Shown here: positions 32,542 through 40,940 of the stretch, one piece after another
Position numbering within the stretch: the first letter of the stretch is position 1
Layout: every line of letters starts with the position of its first letter
Assembly (NCBI RefSeq): GCF_000219215.1
Contig: NC_015726.1
Location: 3,782,001 to 3,846,000, forward strand
Direction of reading: 5' to 3'
DNA length: 64,000 bases
From: Cupriavidus necator N-1
GTDB taxonomy: Bacteria > Pseudomonadota > Gammaproteobacteria > Burkholderiales > Burkholderiaceae
The notes under the pieces: model-generated
Database searches by the model: none
Told to the model about the DNA's origin: nothing
The model's input: the letters and a program-made list of their open reading frames with translations, nothing else
Position numbers and translations under genes: made by a program

Positions 32542-32946
32542 ATGACCGTTTACTTTCCAGAACGTGACGCCGGCGCCATTGCCGGGTGCCTGGCGGAGCG
32601 GCCGCAGGGCCGTCTGGTGGCCTGCCTGTGCGCGCAGTGGTGCGGCACGTGCCGGGACTACCTGGCGGCGCTGACGGCGCTGGCCGCGCGCCATCCGGAG
32701 GATTGCTTCGTCTGGATCGACATCGAGACGCATGCGGATGCGCTTGGCGATATCGATATTGAGAATTTCCCGACGCTGCTGGTGCAGCCTGCGTCGGGTG
32801 GCACGCCCCAGTTCTATGGCACCCTGCTGCCGCACATCGAGGTGCTGGAACGCATGCTGAGCCGCAGTGCGGCGATGCCGGCGAGTGCCGAAGACGTGCC
32901 GCAGGTGCTGGACTGGTTGCTTGCCGGGGGGAGCAGCGCCGCCTAG
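32542..32946 (+). CDS. Thioredoxin-like protein
   Basis: A 134-residue protein with a thioredoxin-like fold. The redox motif is WCGTC (CLCAQWCGTCRDYLAAL), followed by the cis-Pro region IENFPTLLVQPA. There is no signal peptide, so it is cytoplasmic. The CGTC active site differs from classical CGPC thioredoxin. It lies between dprA and topB on the same strand. Start ATG 32542 is chosen because the conserved part begins there; the frame opens at 32362 inside dprA. Confidence 0.88.
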   Translation: MTVYFPERDAGAIAGCLAERPQGRLVACLCAQWCGTCRDYLAALTALAARHPEDCFVWIDIETHADALGDIDIENFPTLLVQPASGGTPQFYGTLLPHIEVLERMLSRSAAMPASAEDVPQVLDWLLAGGSSAA

Positions 32947-33093
32947 GCGGCGCCAAGGGCGGCGGCGGAGCTTGCTTGCACCGCCGTTGAAACCGCGCTT
33001 ATTATTGGCGCCTCATAGCCCCCCGGCGTTCTGATTACTTCGTTTGTAGTGCAATTCGCGGGTTGCCGGATGCAGCTCGCAAGGACCCTTCCC

Positions 33094-35766
33094 ATGTCAA
33101 AAGCCCTCATCATCGCGGAAAAACCGTCGGTCGCGGCGGATATCGCCCGTGCCCTCGGGGGGTTTACCAAGCACGACGAGTATTTCGAGAGCGACGACTA
33201 CGTGCTGTCCTCTGCCGTCGGCCACCTGGTCGAGATCGCCGCGCCGGACGAATACGAGGTCAAGCGCGGCAAGTGGAGCTTCGCCAACCTGCCGGTGATC
33301 CCGCCGCATTTCGACCTGCGCCCGATCGCCAAGACCGAGTCGCGCCTGAAGGTGCTGAACCGGCTGATCAAGCGCAAGGACGTCACCGCCCTGATCAACG
33401 CCTGTGACGCGGGGCGCGAAGGCGAACTGATCTTCCGGCTGATCGCGCAACAGGCCAAGGCCAAGCAGCCGGTGCGCCGGCTGTGGCTGCAGTCGATGAC
33501 GCAGCAGGCGATCCGCGATGGTTTCGCCAGCCTGCGCGAAGACGAAGACATGCTGCCGCTGGCCGACGCCGCGCGCTGCCGCTCCGAGGCCGACTGGCTG
33601 GTCGGCATCAACGGCACCCGCGCCATGACTGCCTTCAACAGCAAGGGCGGCGGCTTCTTCCTGACCACCGTGGGCCGCGTGCAGACGCCGACGCTGTCGA
33701 TCGTGGTAGAGCGTGAAGAGAAGATCAAGCACTTCGTGCCGCGCGACTACTGGGAAGTGCGGGCCGAGTTCATCGCCGCCGCCGGCTTGTATGAAGGCCG
33801 CTGGTTCGACCCCAAGTTCAAGAAGAGCGAGTTCGATCCCGAGGCGCGCGAATCGCGCCTGTGGAGCGAGGCCGAGGCCAAGAGCATCGTCGCCGCCTGC
33901 CGCGACAAGACCGGCACGGTCACCGAGGAATCCAAGCCGTCGACGCAGCAGTCGCCGGCGCTCTTTGACCTGACCACGCTGCAGCGCGAGGCCAACTCGC
34001 GCTTCGGCTTCTCGGCCAAGAACACGCTGGGCCTGGCGCAGGCCCTGTATGAGAAGCACAAGGTCCTGACCTACCCGCGTACCGATGCGCGCGCGCTGCC
34101 CGAGGACTACCTGGACACGGTCAAGCAGACCATGGACATGCTGGCCGACAGCTCGCCCAACTACCTGCCGCACGCCAAGAAGATCCTGGCGCAGGGCTGG
34201 GTCAAGCCGAACAAGAAGATCTTCGACAACAGCAAGATCAGCGACCACTTCGCCATCATCCCGACGCTGCAGGCGCCCAAGAACCTGTCCGAGCCCGAGC
34301 AGAAGCTGTACGACCTGGTGGTGCGCCGCTTCCTGGCGGTGTTCTTCCCGGCGGCCGAGTTCCAGGTCACCACCCGCATCACCGAAGTCGCCGGCCACCA
34401 CTTCAAGACCGAAGGCAAGGTGCTGGTCAACCCGGGCTGGCTGGTGATCTACGGCCGCGAGGCGCAGGGCGACAAGGACGCCGCCAACCTGGTGCCGGTG
34501 GCCAAGGACGAGAAGGTCAAGACCGACAAGGTCGAGAGCGTCGGCCTGACCACCAAGCCGCCCGCGCGCTACAACGAAGCCACGCTGCTGTCGGCAATGG
34601 AAGGCGCCGGCAAGCTGGTGGACGACGACGCGCTGCGCGAAGCTATGGCCGGCAAGGGCCTGGGCACGCCGGCGACGCGCGCGGCCATCATCGAAGGCCT
34701 GCTGACGGAAAAATACCTCGTGCGCGAAGGCCGCGAGCTGATCCCGACCGCCAAGGCATTCCAGCTTATGACGCTGTTGCGCGGCCTGGGCGTGCTGGAA
34801 CTGACGCAGGCCGAGCTGACCGGCGAATGGGAGCACAAGCTCTCGCAGATCGAGCGCGGGCGCATGAAGCGCGACGAGTTCATGCTTGAGATCGCGCAGA
34901 TGACGCAGCAGATCGTCAAGCGCGCCAAGGAATACGACAGCGACACCATCCCGGGCGACTACGCCACGCTGGACACGCCGTGCCCGCAATGCGGCGGGCA
35001 GGTCAAGGAGAACTACCGCCGCTTTGCCTGCACCGCGTGCGAGTTCTCGATCAGCAAGATCCCGGGCGGGCGCCAGTTCGAGATCGAAGAGGTCGAGGAG
35101 CTGCTGCTGAAGAAGGAAATCGGTCCGCTGCAGGGCTTCCGCAGCAAGATGGGCCGTCCGTTCGCCGCCATCCTCAAGCTGGGCAAGGACGACGAAGGCC
35201 ATTACAAGATGGAATTCGACTTCGGCCAGAACGACGACGACAACGACGGCGAGCCGGTCGACTTCAGCGGCCAGGAGCCGGTGGGCACCTGTCCGAAGTG
35301 CGGCGGCTCGGTGTTCGAGCACGGCATGAAGTATGTCTGCGAGAACAGCACGACCAGCCCCAAGAGCTGCGACTTCACCACCGGCAAGATCATCCTGCAG
35401 CAGGAAATCAGCCGTGAGCAGATCGGCAAGCTGCTCACCGACGGCAAGACCGACCTGCTGACGGGGTTCAAGTCGTCGCGCACCGGCCGCAACTTCAAGG
35501 CCTTCCTGGTCAAGCAGCCGGACGGCAAGATCGGCTTCGAGTTCGAGGCGCGCGAGCCCAAGGCGGGCGCCAAGACGGCGGCGAAGACCACGGCCAAGGC
35601 GGCATCGAATGGCACGGCCGAGGCGGCGCCGGCAACCAAGACGGCAGCGAAGACCGCGGCCAAGACGCCAGCCACCAAGGCACCGGCCAAGAAGCCGGCG
35701 GCCAAGAAGGCTCCGGCCAAGACCGCCGCGGCAAAGAAGTCGCGCGCGGCAGCCGCCGGCGAGTAA
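33094..35766 (+). CDS. topB: DNA topoisomerase III with extended zinc-finger and histone H1-like tail
   Basis: An 890-residue type IA topoisomerase. The Toprim domain starts at once (ALIIAEKPSVAADIA) with the acidic triad in NACDAGREGELIF. The catalytic tyrosine is Y327 in VLTYPRTDARALP, the TopB version of the motif (E. coli TopB Y328). GRVQTPTLSIVV is also TopB-like. After the core come cysteine modules: CPQCGG at 630-635 with a CTAC partner, and CPKCGG at 733-738. The last 65 residues are Ala/Lys repeats (AAKTAAKTPATKAPAKK) like histone H1 or nucleoid proteins. The protein is about 240 residues longer than E. coli TopB because of these C-terminal additions. Start ATG 33094; a terminator follows. 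Confidence 0.95.
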   Translation: MSKALIIAEKPSVAADIARALGGFTKHDEYFESDDYVLSSAVGHLVEIAAPDEYEVKRGKWSFANLPVIPPHFDLRPIAKTESRLKVLNRLIKRKDVTALINACDAGREGELIFRLIAQQAKAKQPVRRLWLQSMTQQAIRDGFASLREDEDMLPLADAARCRSEADWLVGINGTRAMTAFNSKGGGFFLTTVGRVQTPTLSIVVEREEKIKHFVPRDYWEVRAEFIAAAGLYEGRWFDPKFKKSEFDPEARESRLWSEAEAKSIVAACRDKTGTVTEESKPSTQQSPALFDLTTLQREANSRFGFSAKNTLGLAQALYEKHKVLTYPRTDARALPEDYLDTVKQTMDMLADSSPNYLPHAKKILAQGWVKPNKKIFDNSKISDHFAIIPTLQAPKNLSEPEQKLYDLVVRRFLAVFFPAAEFQVTTRITEVAGHHFKTEGKVLVNPGWLVIYGREAQGDKDAANLVPVAKDEKVKTDKVESVGLTTKPPARYNEATLLSAMEGAGKLVDDDALREAMAGKGLGTPATRAAIIEGLLTEKYLVREGRELIPTAKAFQLMTLLRGLGVLELTQAELTGEWEHKLSQIERGRMKRDEFMLEIAQMTQQIVKRAKEYDSDTIPGDYATLDTPCPQCGGQVKENYRRFACTACEFSISKIPGGRQFEIEEVEELLLKKEIGPLQGFRSKMGRPFAAILKLGKDDEGHYKMEFDFGQNDDDNDGEPVDFSGQEPVGTCPKCGGSVFEHGMKYVCENSTTSPKSCDFTTGKIILQQEISREQIGKLLTDGKTDLLTGFKSSRTGRNFKAFLVKQPDGKIGFEFEAREPKAGAKTAAKTTAKAASNGTAEAAPATKTAAKTAAKTPATKAPAKKPAAKKAPAKTAAAKKSRAAAAGE

Positions 35767-35782
35767 GCGTCAGCGCGTCACG

Positions 35783-35813
35783 GCAAAACGCCCGGCATCG
35801 CCGGGCGTTTTGC
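35783..35813. terminator. Bidirectional rho-independent terminator (topB / LysR gene)
   Basis: Perfect 14-bp arms GCAAAACGCCCGGC (35783-35796) and GCCGGGCGTTTTGC (35800-35813) with loop ATC, between convergent genes. Confidence 0.92.
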
Positions 35814-35839
35814 TTTGGGTGGCTCGGCCAGGCAGGCGC

Positions 35840-36787
35840 TCAGGTGCGCACGGCTTGCGCGCCGTGGCTGGCGGATGGCGCCGGCTGCGCTTCCTTGCCC
35901 CGTACCTGCCCTTCTTCGAGCAGGAAGTCGATAAAGGCGCGCACCTTGGTCGGCAAGAACTTGCGGCTCGGATAGACCACGCTGACATCGCGCCGCGGCA
36001 GCTGGTATTGCGGCAGCACGTGCACCAGCTTGCCGGATTCGATATTGGGGCGCGCCAGGTAGGACGACAGCATGGCCACGCCCATGTCGGCCAGCGCCGC
36101 CTGGTGGGCCAGCTCGGCATTGCTGCACATCAGCCCGGGGCGGATCGGCACGGTCACCTCGCCTTCCGGGCCCAGCAGCGTCCATTCGTGCTCGGCGCTG
36201 GGCAGGCGCATGGCAATGCAGCGGTGGTGGCTGAGTTCATGGGCATGGCGGATCGGCGCATGCGCCGCCACGTAGCCCGGCGACGCGCACAGGATCACCT
36301 CGGCCGACAGCAGCGGGCGCGCCACCAGGTGCGAGCCCAGGCCCAGGTCGGACAGCATCACGGCGACGTCGCGGCCTTCTTCGACGATATCGACGTTGCG
36401 GTCCGACAGGATCACGTCGAACACCACGTCCGGGTACAGCCGCTGGAAGCGCGCCAGCAATTCCGGCAACAGGTGCAGGCCGAACATCACCGGGGTGACC
36501 AGCCGCAGCGTGCCGGACAGCGACTGGCTGCGCGCCGTGACTACGCTTTCGGCTTCTTCCACGTCTTCCAGGATCTGCTGGCAGCGCTGCAGGTAGGTTT
36601 CGCCTGCGTCGGTCAGCGACAGGCTGCGGGTGGTGCGGTTGAGCAGGCGCGTGCCCAGATGACTCTCCAGGTCGGCCACGTAGCGCGTCACCACTGCGTT
36701 GGACATTTCCAGCTGCTGCGCTGCACGCGCGAAGCTTCCCAGTTCCACCACCTTGGAAAACACACGCATCGATTGCAGGCGATCCAT
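35840..36787 (-). CDS. LysR family transcriptional regulator
   Basis: A 315-residue regulator: an N-terminal winged helix-turn-helix (MRVFSKVVELGSFARAAQQL and VTRYVADLESHLG) followed by a periplasmic-binding-protein-like effector domain. It belongs to the subgroup with the RLLNRTTRSLSLTDAGETYL motif (CrgA/AaeR-like). It is divergent from the small repeat-protein gene at 36988, its most likely neighbour target, but the effector cannot be read. The 200-bp spacer is unusually AT-rich. Confidence 0.93.
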   Translation of the reverse strand: MDRLQSMRVFSKVVELGSFARAAQQLEMSNAVVTRYVADLESHLGTRLLNRTTRSLSLTDAGETYLQRCQQILEDVEEAESVVTARSQSLSGTLRLVTPVMFGLHLLPELLARFQRLYPDVVFDVILSDRNVDIVEEGRDVAVMLSDLGLGSHLVARPLLSAEVILCASPGYVAAHAPIRHAHELSHHRCIAMRLPSAEHEWTLLGPEGEVTVPIRPGLMCSNAELAHQAALADMGVAMLSSYLARPNIESGKLVHVLPQYQLPRRDVSVVYPSRKFLPTKVRAFIDFLLEEGQVRGKEAQPAPSASHGAQAVRT

Positions 36788-36987
36788 GACACAGTCTCCC
36801 GGTTCTGCGCTGAATTCTTACGTAATCAGCCTATTTTATTGTTCAAATCAAAACTAATCATTGTGGATCCTGATATTTATTGATATGAGGGAAATGCCTA
36901 ATATCTAGCCATCGGATGCCGCAACGCAACATAGTCTTTCGTCTAAGTGACGACTCAGGCATCCACGCAATAGAGAAAGCCTGAATC

Positions 36988-37278
36988 ATGAAAACCAACC
37001 GCTACGCCCTGATCGCTGTCGCCACCCTCGCCGCCGCCCTGTCGGCCGCACCGGCCTTTGCCAAGAACGGCAAGTTCGATGTGTTCACCGACGGCGCCAA
37101 GGTAGCCAAGTTCGATCCGTACACCGACAGTGCCCGCGCCGGCAAGTTCGACACGTTCTCCGAAGGCGCCCGCGCCGGCAAGTTCGACACCTACGCCGAA
37201 GGCGCCCGCGCCGGCAAGTTCGATCCCTACGCCGAAGGCGCCAAGTACGACATCACTACCGATCGCGCGCCGCTGTAA
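36988..37278 (+). CDS. Small exported protein of five 12-residue KFD repeats
   Basis: A 96-residue protein. Residues 1-25 are a signal peptide (ALIAVATLAAALSAAPAFA). The mature part consists almost wholly of five tandem repeats, each starting KFD and reading about KFD-x-[YF]-[TSA]-[DE]-[GS]-A-[RK]-x-[AGY]; the DNA repeats every 36 bp, units two to five being nearly identical. It ends YDITTDRAPL. I do not recognise a family. The regular alternation of Lys, Asp/Glu and aromatic residues suggests a small periplasmic or secreted binding protein. It is divergent from a LysR gene and followed by a terminator, so a single-gene unit. Confidence 0.85.
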   Translation: MKTNRYALIAVATLAAALSAAPAFAKNGKFDVFTDGAKVAKFDPYTDSARAGKFDTFSEGARAGKFDTYAEGARAGKFDPYAEGAKYDITTDRAPL

Positions 37279-37430
37279 GGCCGCCTGGCTGCCTCAGGCT
37301 CGCCTCCCCGGGCGGCCTGGCAGCGCGATCCCAGGGCCGCTTCCTCCCCTTGTGCGGCCCCGCCTGCTTCAAACCTGGTCTCCACAGGTCCTTGGGGGAG
37401 CGCCTCGCAGCCTCTCCGCCTTTATTGGAG

Positions 37431-37465
37431 AAGAAGCCCGCACCGGTTCCGGTTGCGGGCTTCTT
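37431..37465 (+). terminator. Rho-independent terminator after the repeat-protein gene
   Basis: Perfect 12-bp arms AAGAAGCCCGCA (37431-37442) and TGCGGGCTTCTT (37454-37465), followed by TGTTT. Lies 153 bp after the stop codon. Confidence 0.85.
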
Positions 37466-37527
37466 TGTTTCTGCATCCGGCGGGTTTGCAACCACTGGCG
37501 AACGATTATGCCAGACGCCGCAAATGA

Positions 37528-37552
37528 AAAACGGGCCATGACGGCCCGTTTT
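37528..37552 (-). terminator. Rho-independent terminator of the glycine-zipper gene
   Basis: Perfect 10-bp arms AAAACGGGCC (37528-37537) and GGCCCGTTTT (37543-37552) with a 5-nt loop, 21 bp beyond the stop of the minus-strand gene. Confidence 0.88.
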
Positions 37553-37572
37553 GCTGACCCACCTACGACTAG

Positions 37573-38022
37573 TTAGTCGTCGTAGTGGTGGTGATGCTTG
37601 TGCTTCTTGCGCTTGTAGTTGCTGTTGTAATAGCGGCGATCATTGTCGTACGAGTTGCTGCGCGAGACGTTGCCGCCCAGCGCCGCACCCGCGCCGCCGC
37701 CCAGGCCGGCGCCGATCAGGCCACCGGTGCGGCCGCCCATGGCGTTGCCAGCCGCGGTGCCGGCACCGCCGCCCAGCGCGCCGCCGATGATGGCACCGGT
37801 GCGCTCGCGGCGGTTGGAGGTCACTGCGCCACCGGCGCCGCCGCCCACTGCACCACCGATCACTGCGCCGGTGCTGCCGCCCAGCGCGCCGCCCACCGCG
37901 GCACCGGCGACGCCGCCGAGTGCGCCGCCCAGGGCGTTGTTCATGTCGCTCGCGACGGCCGGCAGCGCGCAGGCCGCCAGGGCGAGGGCAATGGTCAGGT
38001 TGCGAACGGGATGGCGAGTCAT
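37573..38022 (-). CDS. Glycine-zipper envelope protein with His-rich tail
   Basis: A 149-residue protein with a signal peptide (LTIALALAACALPAVASD). Residues about 30-115 are almost entirely Gly/Ala repeats of glycine-zipper type (GGALGGVAGAAVGGALGG, later GAGLGGGAGAALGG), predicting tightly packed membrane-inserted helices. The C-terminus changes to RSNSYDNDRRYY and ends KRKKHKHHHHYDD, a basic histidine cluster that could bind metal. It is probably an outer-membrane or periplasmic stress protein; function is not established. The upstream region holds the CTGTAA repeat. Confidence 0.85.
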   Translation of the reverse strand: MTRHPVRNLTIALALAACALPAVASDMNNALGGALGGVAGAAVGGALGGSTGAVIGGAVGGGAGGAVTSNRRERTGAIIGGALGGGAGTAAGNAMGGRTGGLIGAGLGGGAGAALGGNVSRSNSYDNDRRYYNSNYKRKKHKHHHHYDD

Positions 38023-38082
38023 ATCTTTTTTCCTCGAATTGCCATGATGTGTCGCAAGTGTAGAGAAGGAGCCGCACCCTTG

Positions 38083-38118
38083 CTGTAACCACCTGTAAAG
38101 CCCTGTAACCCACTACAG
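38083..38118. promoter_or_regulatory. 10-bp-phased CTGTAA repeats (CpxR-like box)
   Basis: CTGTAA occurs at 38083, 38093 and 38103, exactly 10 bp apart, with CTACAG at 38113 continuing the phase. Read as GTAAC-N5-GTAAA-N5-GTAAC it fits the GTAAA-N5-GTAAA style of the envelope-stress regulator CpxR. It lies 61-96 bp upstream of the glycine-zipper start. Confidence 0.55.
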
Positions 38119-38174
38119 AAACGGTATCCGTGCATGACAAAAGCGCGGTAAACACGCAACACTTCAAAAAAGAA

Positions 38175-38194
38175 AGGCGATCATGTGATCGCCT
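38175..38194 (-). terminator. Rho-independent terminator of the cstA-ybdD unit
   Basis: Perfect 9-bp arms AGGCGATCA (38175-38183) and TGATCGCCT (38186-38194), followed on the minus strand by TTCTTTTTT. Lies 50 bp after the small gene's stop. Confidence 0.87.
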
Positions 38195-38244
38195 GTCTGC
38201 TTGCTATGCCGCCGGCCCGCAGGACGGCGGCGTTCAGCGTGCGC

Positions 38245-38439
38245 TCAGCAGCACTTGCCCTGCCCGCCGCCGTAGCGTGCCTCCTGGCGCTCGCGGAAGA
38301 ATGCCTCGTAGCTCATCGGCTCGCGGTCCGGGTGGGTGCTTTCCATGTGCGCGACATAGGTCTGGTAGTCGGGCAGCCCGACCATCAGCCGCAGCGACTG
38401 CCCAAGGTAGCGTCCCATGGTTCCGAGTTGTTCCAGCAT
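38245..38439 (-). CDS. YbdD/YjiX family small protein
   Basis: A 64-residue protein directly after cstA (23-bp gap). The family pattern is present: GRYLGQSLRLMVGLPDYQ, then YVAHMESTHPD and PMSYEAFFRERQEARYG, ending in a Cys pair (KCC). These proteins always accompany CstA/BtsT-type carriers and are probably accessory subunits or regulators of the transporter. Start ATG 38439 matches the family's short N-terminus. Confidence 0.93.
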   Translation of the reverse strand: MLEQLGTMGRYLGQSLRLMVGLPDYQTYVAHMESTHPDREPMSYEAFFRERQEARYGGGQGKCC

Positions 38440-38462
38440 GGCGGGCTCCTGTGATCCCTGGG

Positions 38463-40532
38463 TTACTGGGCCGAGGCGCCCGAAGGCAGCGGCTCGAACG
38501 GCGTTTCCTTGGCCGTCGGGCGGGCGGCGGCGCGTGCCTGCATCGCGGTCTTGAAACCGTAGAACACGATCGACAGCACCACCAGCATGAACAGCGCGCA
38601 CAGGCCGGCGTCCAGGTAGTCGTTGAAGACGACGCGGTGCATCTGCTCCATCGACTTGGCCGGGGCCAGCACCTTGCCTTCGGCAATGGCGGCGCTGAAC
38701 TTGGCGGCGTGGGTCAGGAAGCTGACCTTGGGGTCGGCGTGGAACAGCTTCTGCCAGCCAGCGGTCAGCGTGCAGATCAGCAGCCAGATGGTCGGGACCA
38801 GCGTGACCCAGGCGTACTGGCCGCGCTTCATCTTGACCAGCACGCAGGTGCCCAGCACCAGCGCCACCGCGGCCAGCATCTGGTTGGAGATGCCGAACAG
38901 CGGCCACAGCGTGTTGATGCCGCCCAGCGGATCGACCACGCCCTGGTACAGGAAGTAGCCCCAGGCCGCCACGCACAGCGCGGTGGCGGTCAGGTTGGCA
39001 ACCAGCGAGTCGGTCTTGCGCATGGACGGGATAAAGCTGCCCAGCAGGTCCTGCAGCATGAAGCGGCCGGCGCGGGTGCCCGCGTCGACGGCGGTCAGGA
39101 TGAACAGCGCCTCGAACAGGATGGCGAAGTGATACCAGAACGCCATCATGGCCTGGCCGCCCACCACCTGGTGCAGGATGTGGGCGATGCCCACCGCCAG
39201 CGTGGGCGCGCCGCCGGCGCGCGAGATGATGGTGTTCTCGCCGACATCCTTGGCGGTCTGCACCAGCACGTCCGGTGTGACCACGAAGCCCCAGGTCGAG
39301 ACCGCCTGCGCCACCGCTTCCGGCGTGGTGCCGATCACGGCGGCCGGGCTGTTCATGGCGAAGTACACGCCCGGCTCGATCACCGAGGCGGCCACCAGCG
39401 CCATGATGGCGACGAAGGACTCGGCCAGCATCGCGCCGTAGCCGATAAAGCGCGCGTGCGATTCATTCTCCAGCAGCTTGGGCGTGGTGCCCGACGAGAT
39501 CAGCGCGTGGAAGCCCGACACCGCGCCGCAGGCGATGGTGATGAACAGGAACGGGAACAGGTTGCCCGACCACACCGGCCCGCCGCCCTTGGCGAACTGC
39601 GTGAAGGCAGGCATCTTCAGCTCCGGCGCGACGATCAGGATGCCGATGGCCAGCGCGATGATGGTGCCGATCTTCAGGAAGGTCGACAGGTAGTCGCGCG
39701 GCGCCAGCAGCAGCCACACCGGCAGCACGGCGGCGATAAAGCCGTAGATGATCAGCATCCAGGTCAGCGCCTTGCCGTCGTAGGTGAACAGCGGCGCCAG
39801 CGTGGCGCTCTCGTGCACGTACTGGCCGCCGATGATGGCCAGCATCAGCAGCACGAAGCCGATCACCGATACCTCGCCGATGCGGCCCGGACGGATGTAG
39901 CGCGTGTAGATGCCCATGAACAGCGCGATCGGAATCGTCACCGCCACCGTGAAGGTGCCCCACGGCGAATCGGCCAGCGCCTTCACCACGATCAGCGCCA
40001 GCACCGCCAGGATGATGATCATGATCATGAAGCAGCCGAACAGCGCGATCATGCCCGGCACCGTGCCCATCTCGGACTTGACCAGGTCGCCCAGCGAGCG
40101 GCCGTCGCGGCGCGTGGAAATGAACAGCACCATGAAGTCCTGCACCGCGCCGGCAAACACCACGCCGGCCAGGATCCACAGCATGCCCGGCATATAGCCC
40201 ATCTGCGCGGCCAGCACTGGGCCGACCAGCGGGCCGGCGCCGGCGATGGCGGCGAAGTGGTGGCCGAACAGCACCGCCTTGTTGGTCGGCACGTAGTCCA
40301 GGCCGTCGTTGTGGCGCCAGGCCGGCGTCATGCGTTTGGGATCGAGCTGCATCACCTTGTCGGCGATAAAGCGGCTGTAGTAACGGTAGGCGATCAGGTA
40401 GATGCAGAGCGCGGCAACCACGATCCACAGCGCGCTGACGGCCTCGCCGCGCGCCAGCGCGACGGTGCCGAAGGCAAACGCGCCGAGCGCGGCGACAGCC
40501 AGCCACACCAGGTGTTCTCCGATGCGATTCAT
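38463..40532 (-). CDS. cstA: Carbon starvation protein A family transporter (CstA/BtsT)
   Basis: A 689-residue inner-membrane protein with about 16-18 helices. Hallmarks include LDPKRMTPAWRHNDGLDYVPTN split around K-R-M, HHFAAIAGAGPLVGPVLAAQ and GYMPGMLWILAGVVFAGAVQD. Members take up pyruvate and/or peptides during carbon limitation; in E. coli BtsT is controlled by a two-component system (BtsSR). Here a kinase and regulator are transcribed divergently, 408 bp away. Start ATG 40532 is preceded by GGAG nine bases upstream; the frame opens at 40598. The YbdD-like partner follows in the same transcript, then a terminator. Confidence 0.96.
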   Translation of the reverse strand: MNRIGEHLVWLAVAALGAFAFGTVALARGEAVSALWIVVAALCIYLIAYRYYSRFIADKVMQLDPKRMTPAWRHNDGLDYVPTNKAVLFGHHFAAIAGAGPLVGPVLAAQMGYMPGMLWILAGVVFAGAVQDFMVLFISTRRDGRSLGDLVKSEMGTVPGMIALFGCFMIMIIILAVLALIVVKALADSPWGTFTVAVTIPIALFMGIYTRYIRPGRIGEVSVIGFVLLMLAIIGGQYVHESATLAPLFTYDGKALTWMLIIYGFIAAVLPVWLLLAPRDYLSTFLKIGTIIALAIGILIVAPELKMPAFTQFAKGGGPVWSGNLFPFLFITIACGAVSGFHALISSGTTPKLLENESHARFIGYGAMLAESFVAIMALVAASVIEPGVYFAMNSPAAVIGTTPEAVAQAVSTWGFVVTPDVLVQTAKDVGENTIISRAGGAPTLAVGIAHILHQVVGGQAMMAFWYHFAILFEALFILTAVDAGTRAGRFMLQDLLGSFIPSMRKTDSLVANLTATALCVAAWGYFLYQGVVDPLGGINTLWPLFGISNQMLAAVALVLGTCVLVKMKRGQYAWVTLVPTIWLLICTLTAGWQKLFHADPKVSFLTHAAKFSAAIAEGKVLAPAKSMEQMHRVVFNDYLDAGLCALFMLVVLSIVFYGFKTAMQARAAARPTAKETPFEPLPSGASAQ

Positions 40533-40940
40533 AGTGAAGGTCTCCTCAGACCGGATTTCTTGGATAGCCTGCGGCGGCGAAGGACTGGTAACAGGCAACT
40601 GGCAGGATCGGCAGCGAGGTTGCGCCGAGGGCGGGCAGCGGGGGGCAATCCGGCGGTGAGGGTGTCTCCTGGGATAGCTGCTGCGCGCCCGGTTGTGTCG
40701 TCGTTTCCGGATCTCGTCTTGCAGGCAGGCGGTGCACCGTCCGGGTGTGGACAGTGCACCAGCTGCGTCCGCGCATGCGCCCTGCTGGGGCGGCGGCGCG
40801 TCCGGCGTGTAGTATTGACACCCGCCAAACCCCGCACAAGCGTGTAACTACGCAGCACTTCTGCGTAGTACTACGCAAATCGACGGTGGCATGCCGCCTG
40901 CGCGGCATCGGTGTTTACCCCCGGGTCCTCCCGCTCCTGT
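40533..40940. other. 408-bp divergent regulatory region of cstA and its sensor pair
   Basis: Contains the CTACGCAG dyad and extra half-site (40848-40877), a TTGACA at 40815-40820 without a well-spaced -10, and one GTTTAC hexamer at 40913. The half near cstA (40533-40800) shows no clear motif. Confidence 0.6.
40848..40877. promoter_or_regulatory. CTACGCAG dyad plus extra half-site
   Basis: Perfect 8-bp arms CTACGCAG (40848-40855) and CTGCGTAG (40861-40868) with spacer CACTT, then a third CTACGCA at 40871-40877. It lies 64 bp before the kinase start and 316 bp before cstA. Most likely a binding site for the NarL-type regulator of this locus or another dimeric factor. Confidence 0.6.

Noticed and set aside
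33097..35322. A 741-codon antisense frame over topB, and similar long frames over cstA (38130-40847), pckG (43139-45400), the RND genes (48840-52835) and the Gor-like gene (60117-61949)
   Set aside because: Arg/His/Gln/Ala-rich composition, no motif or signal peptide, each exactly opposite a confidently identified gene.
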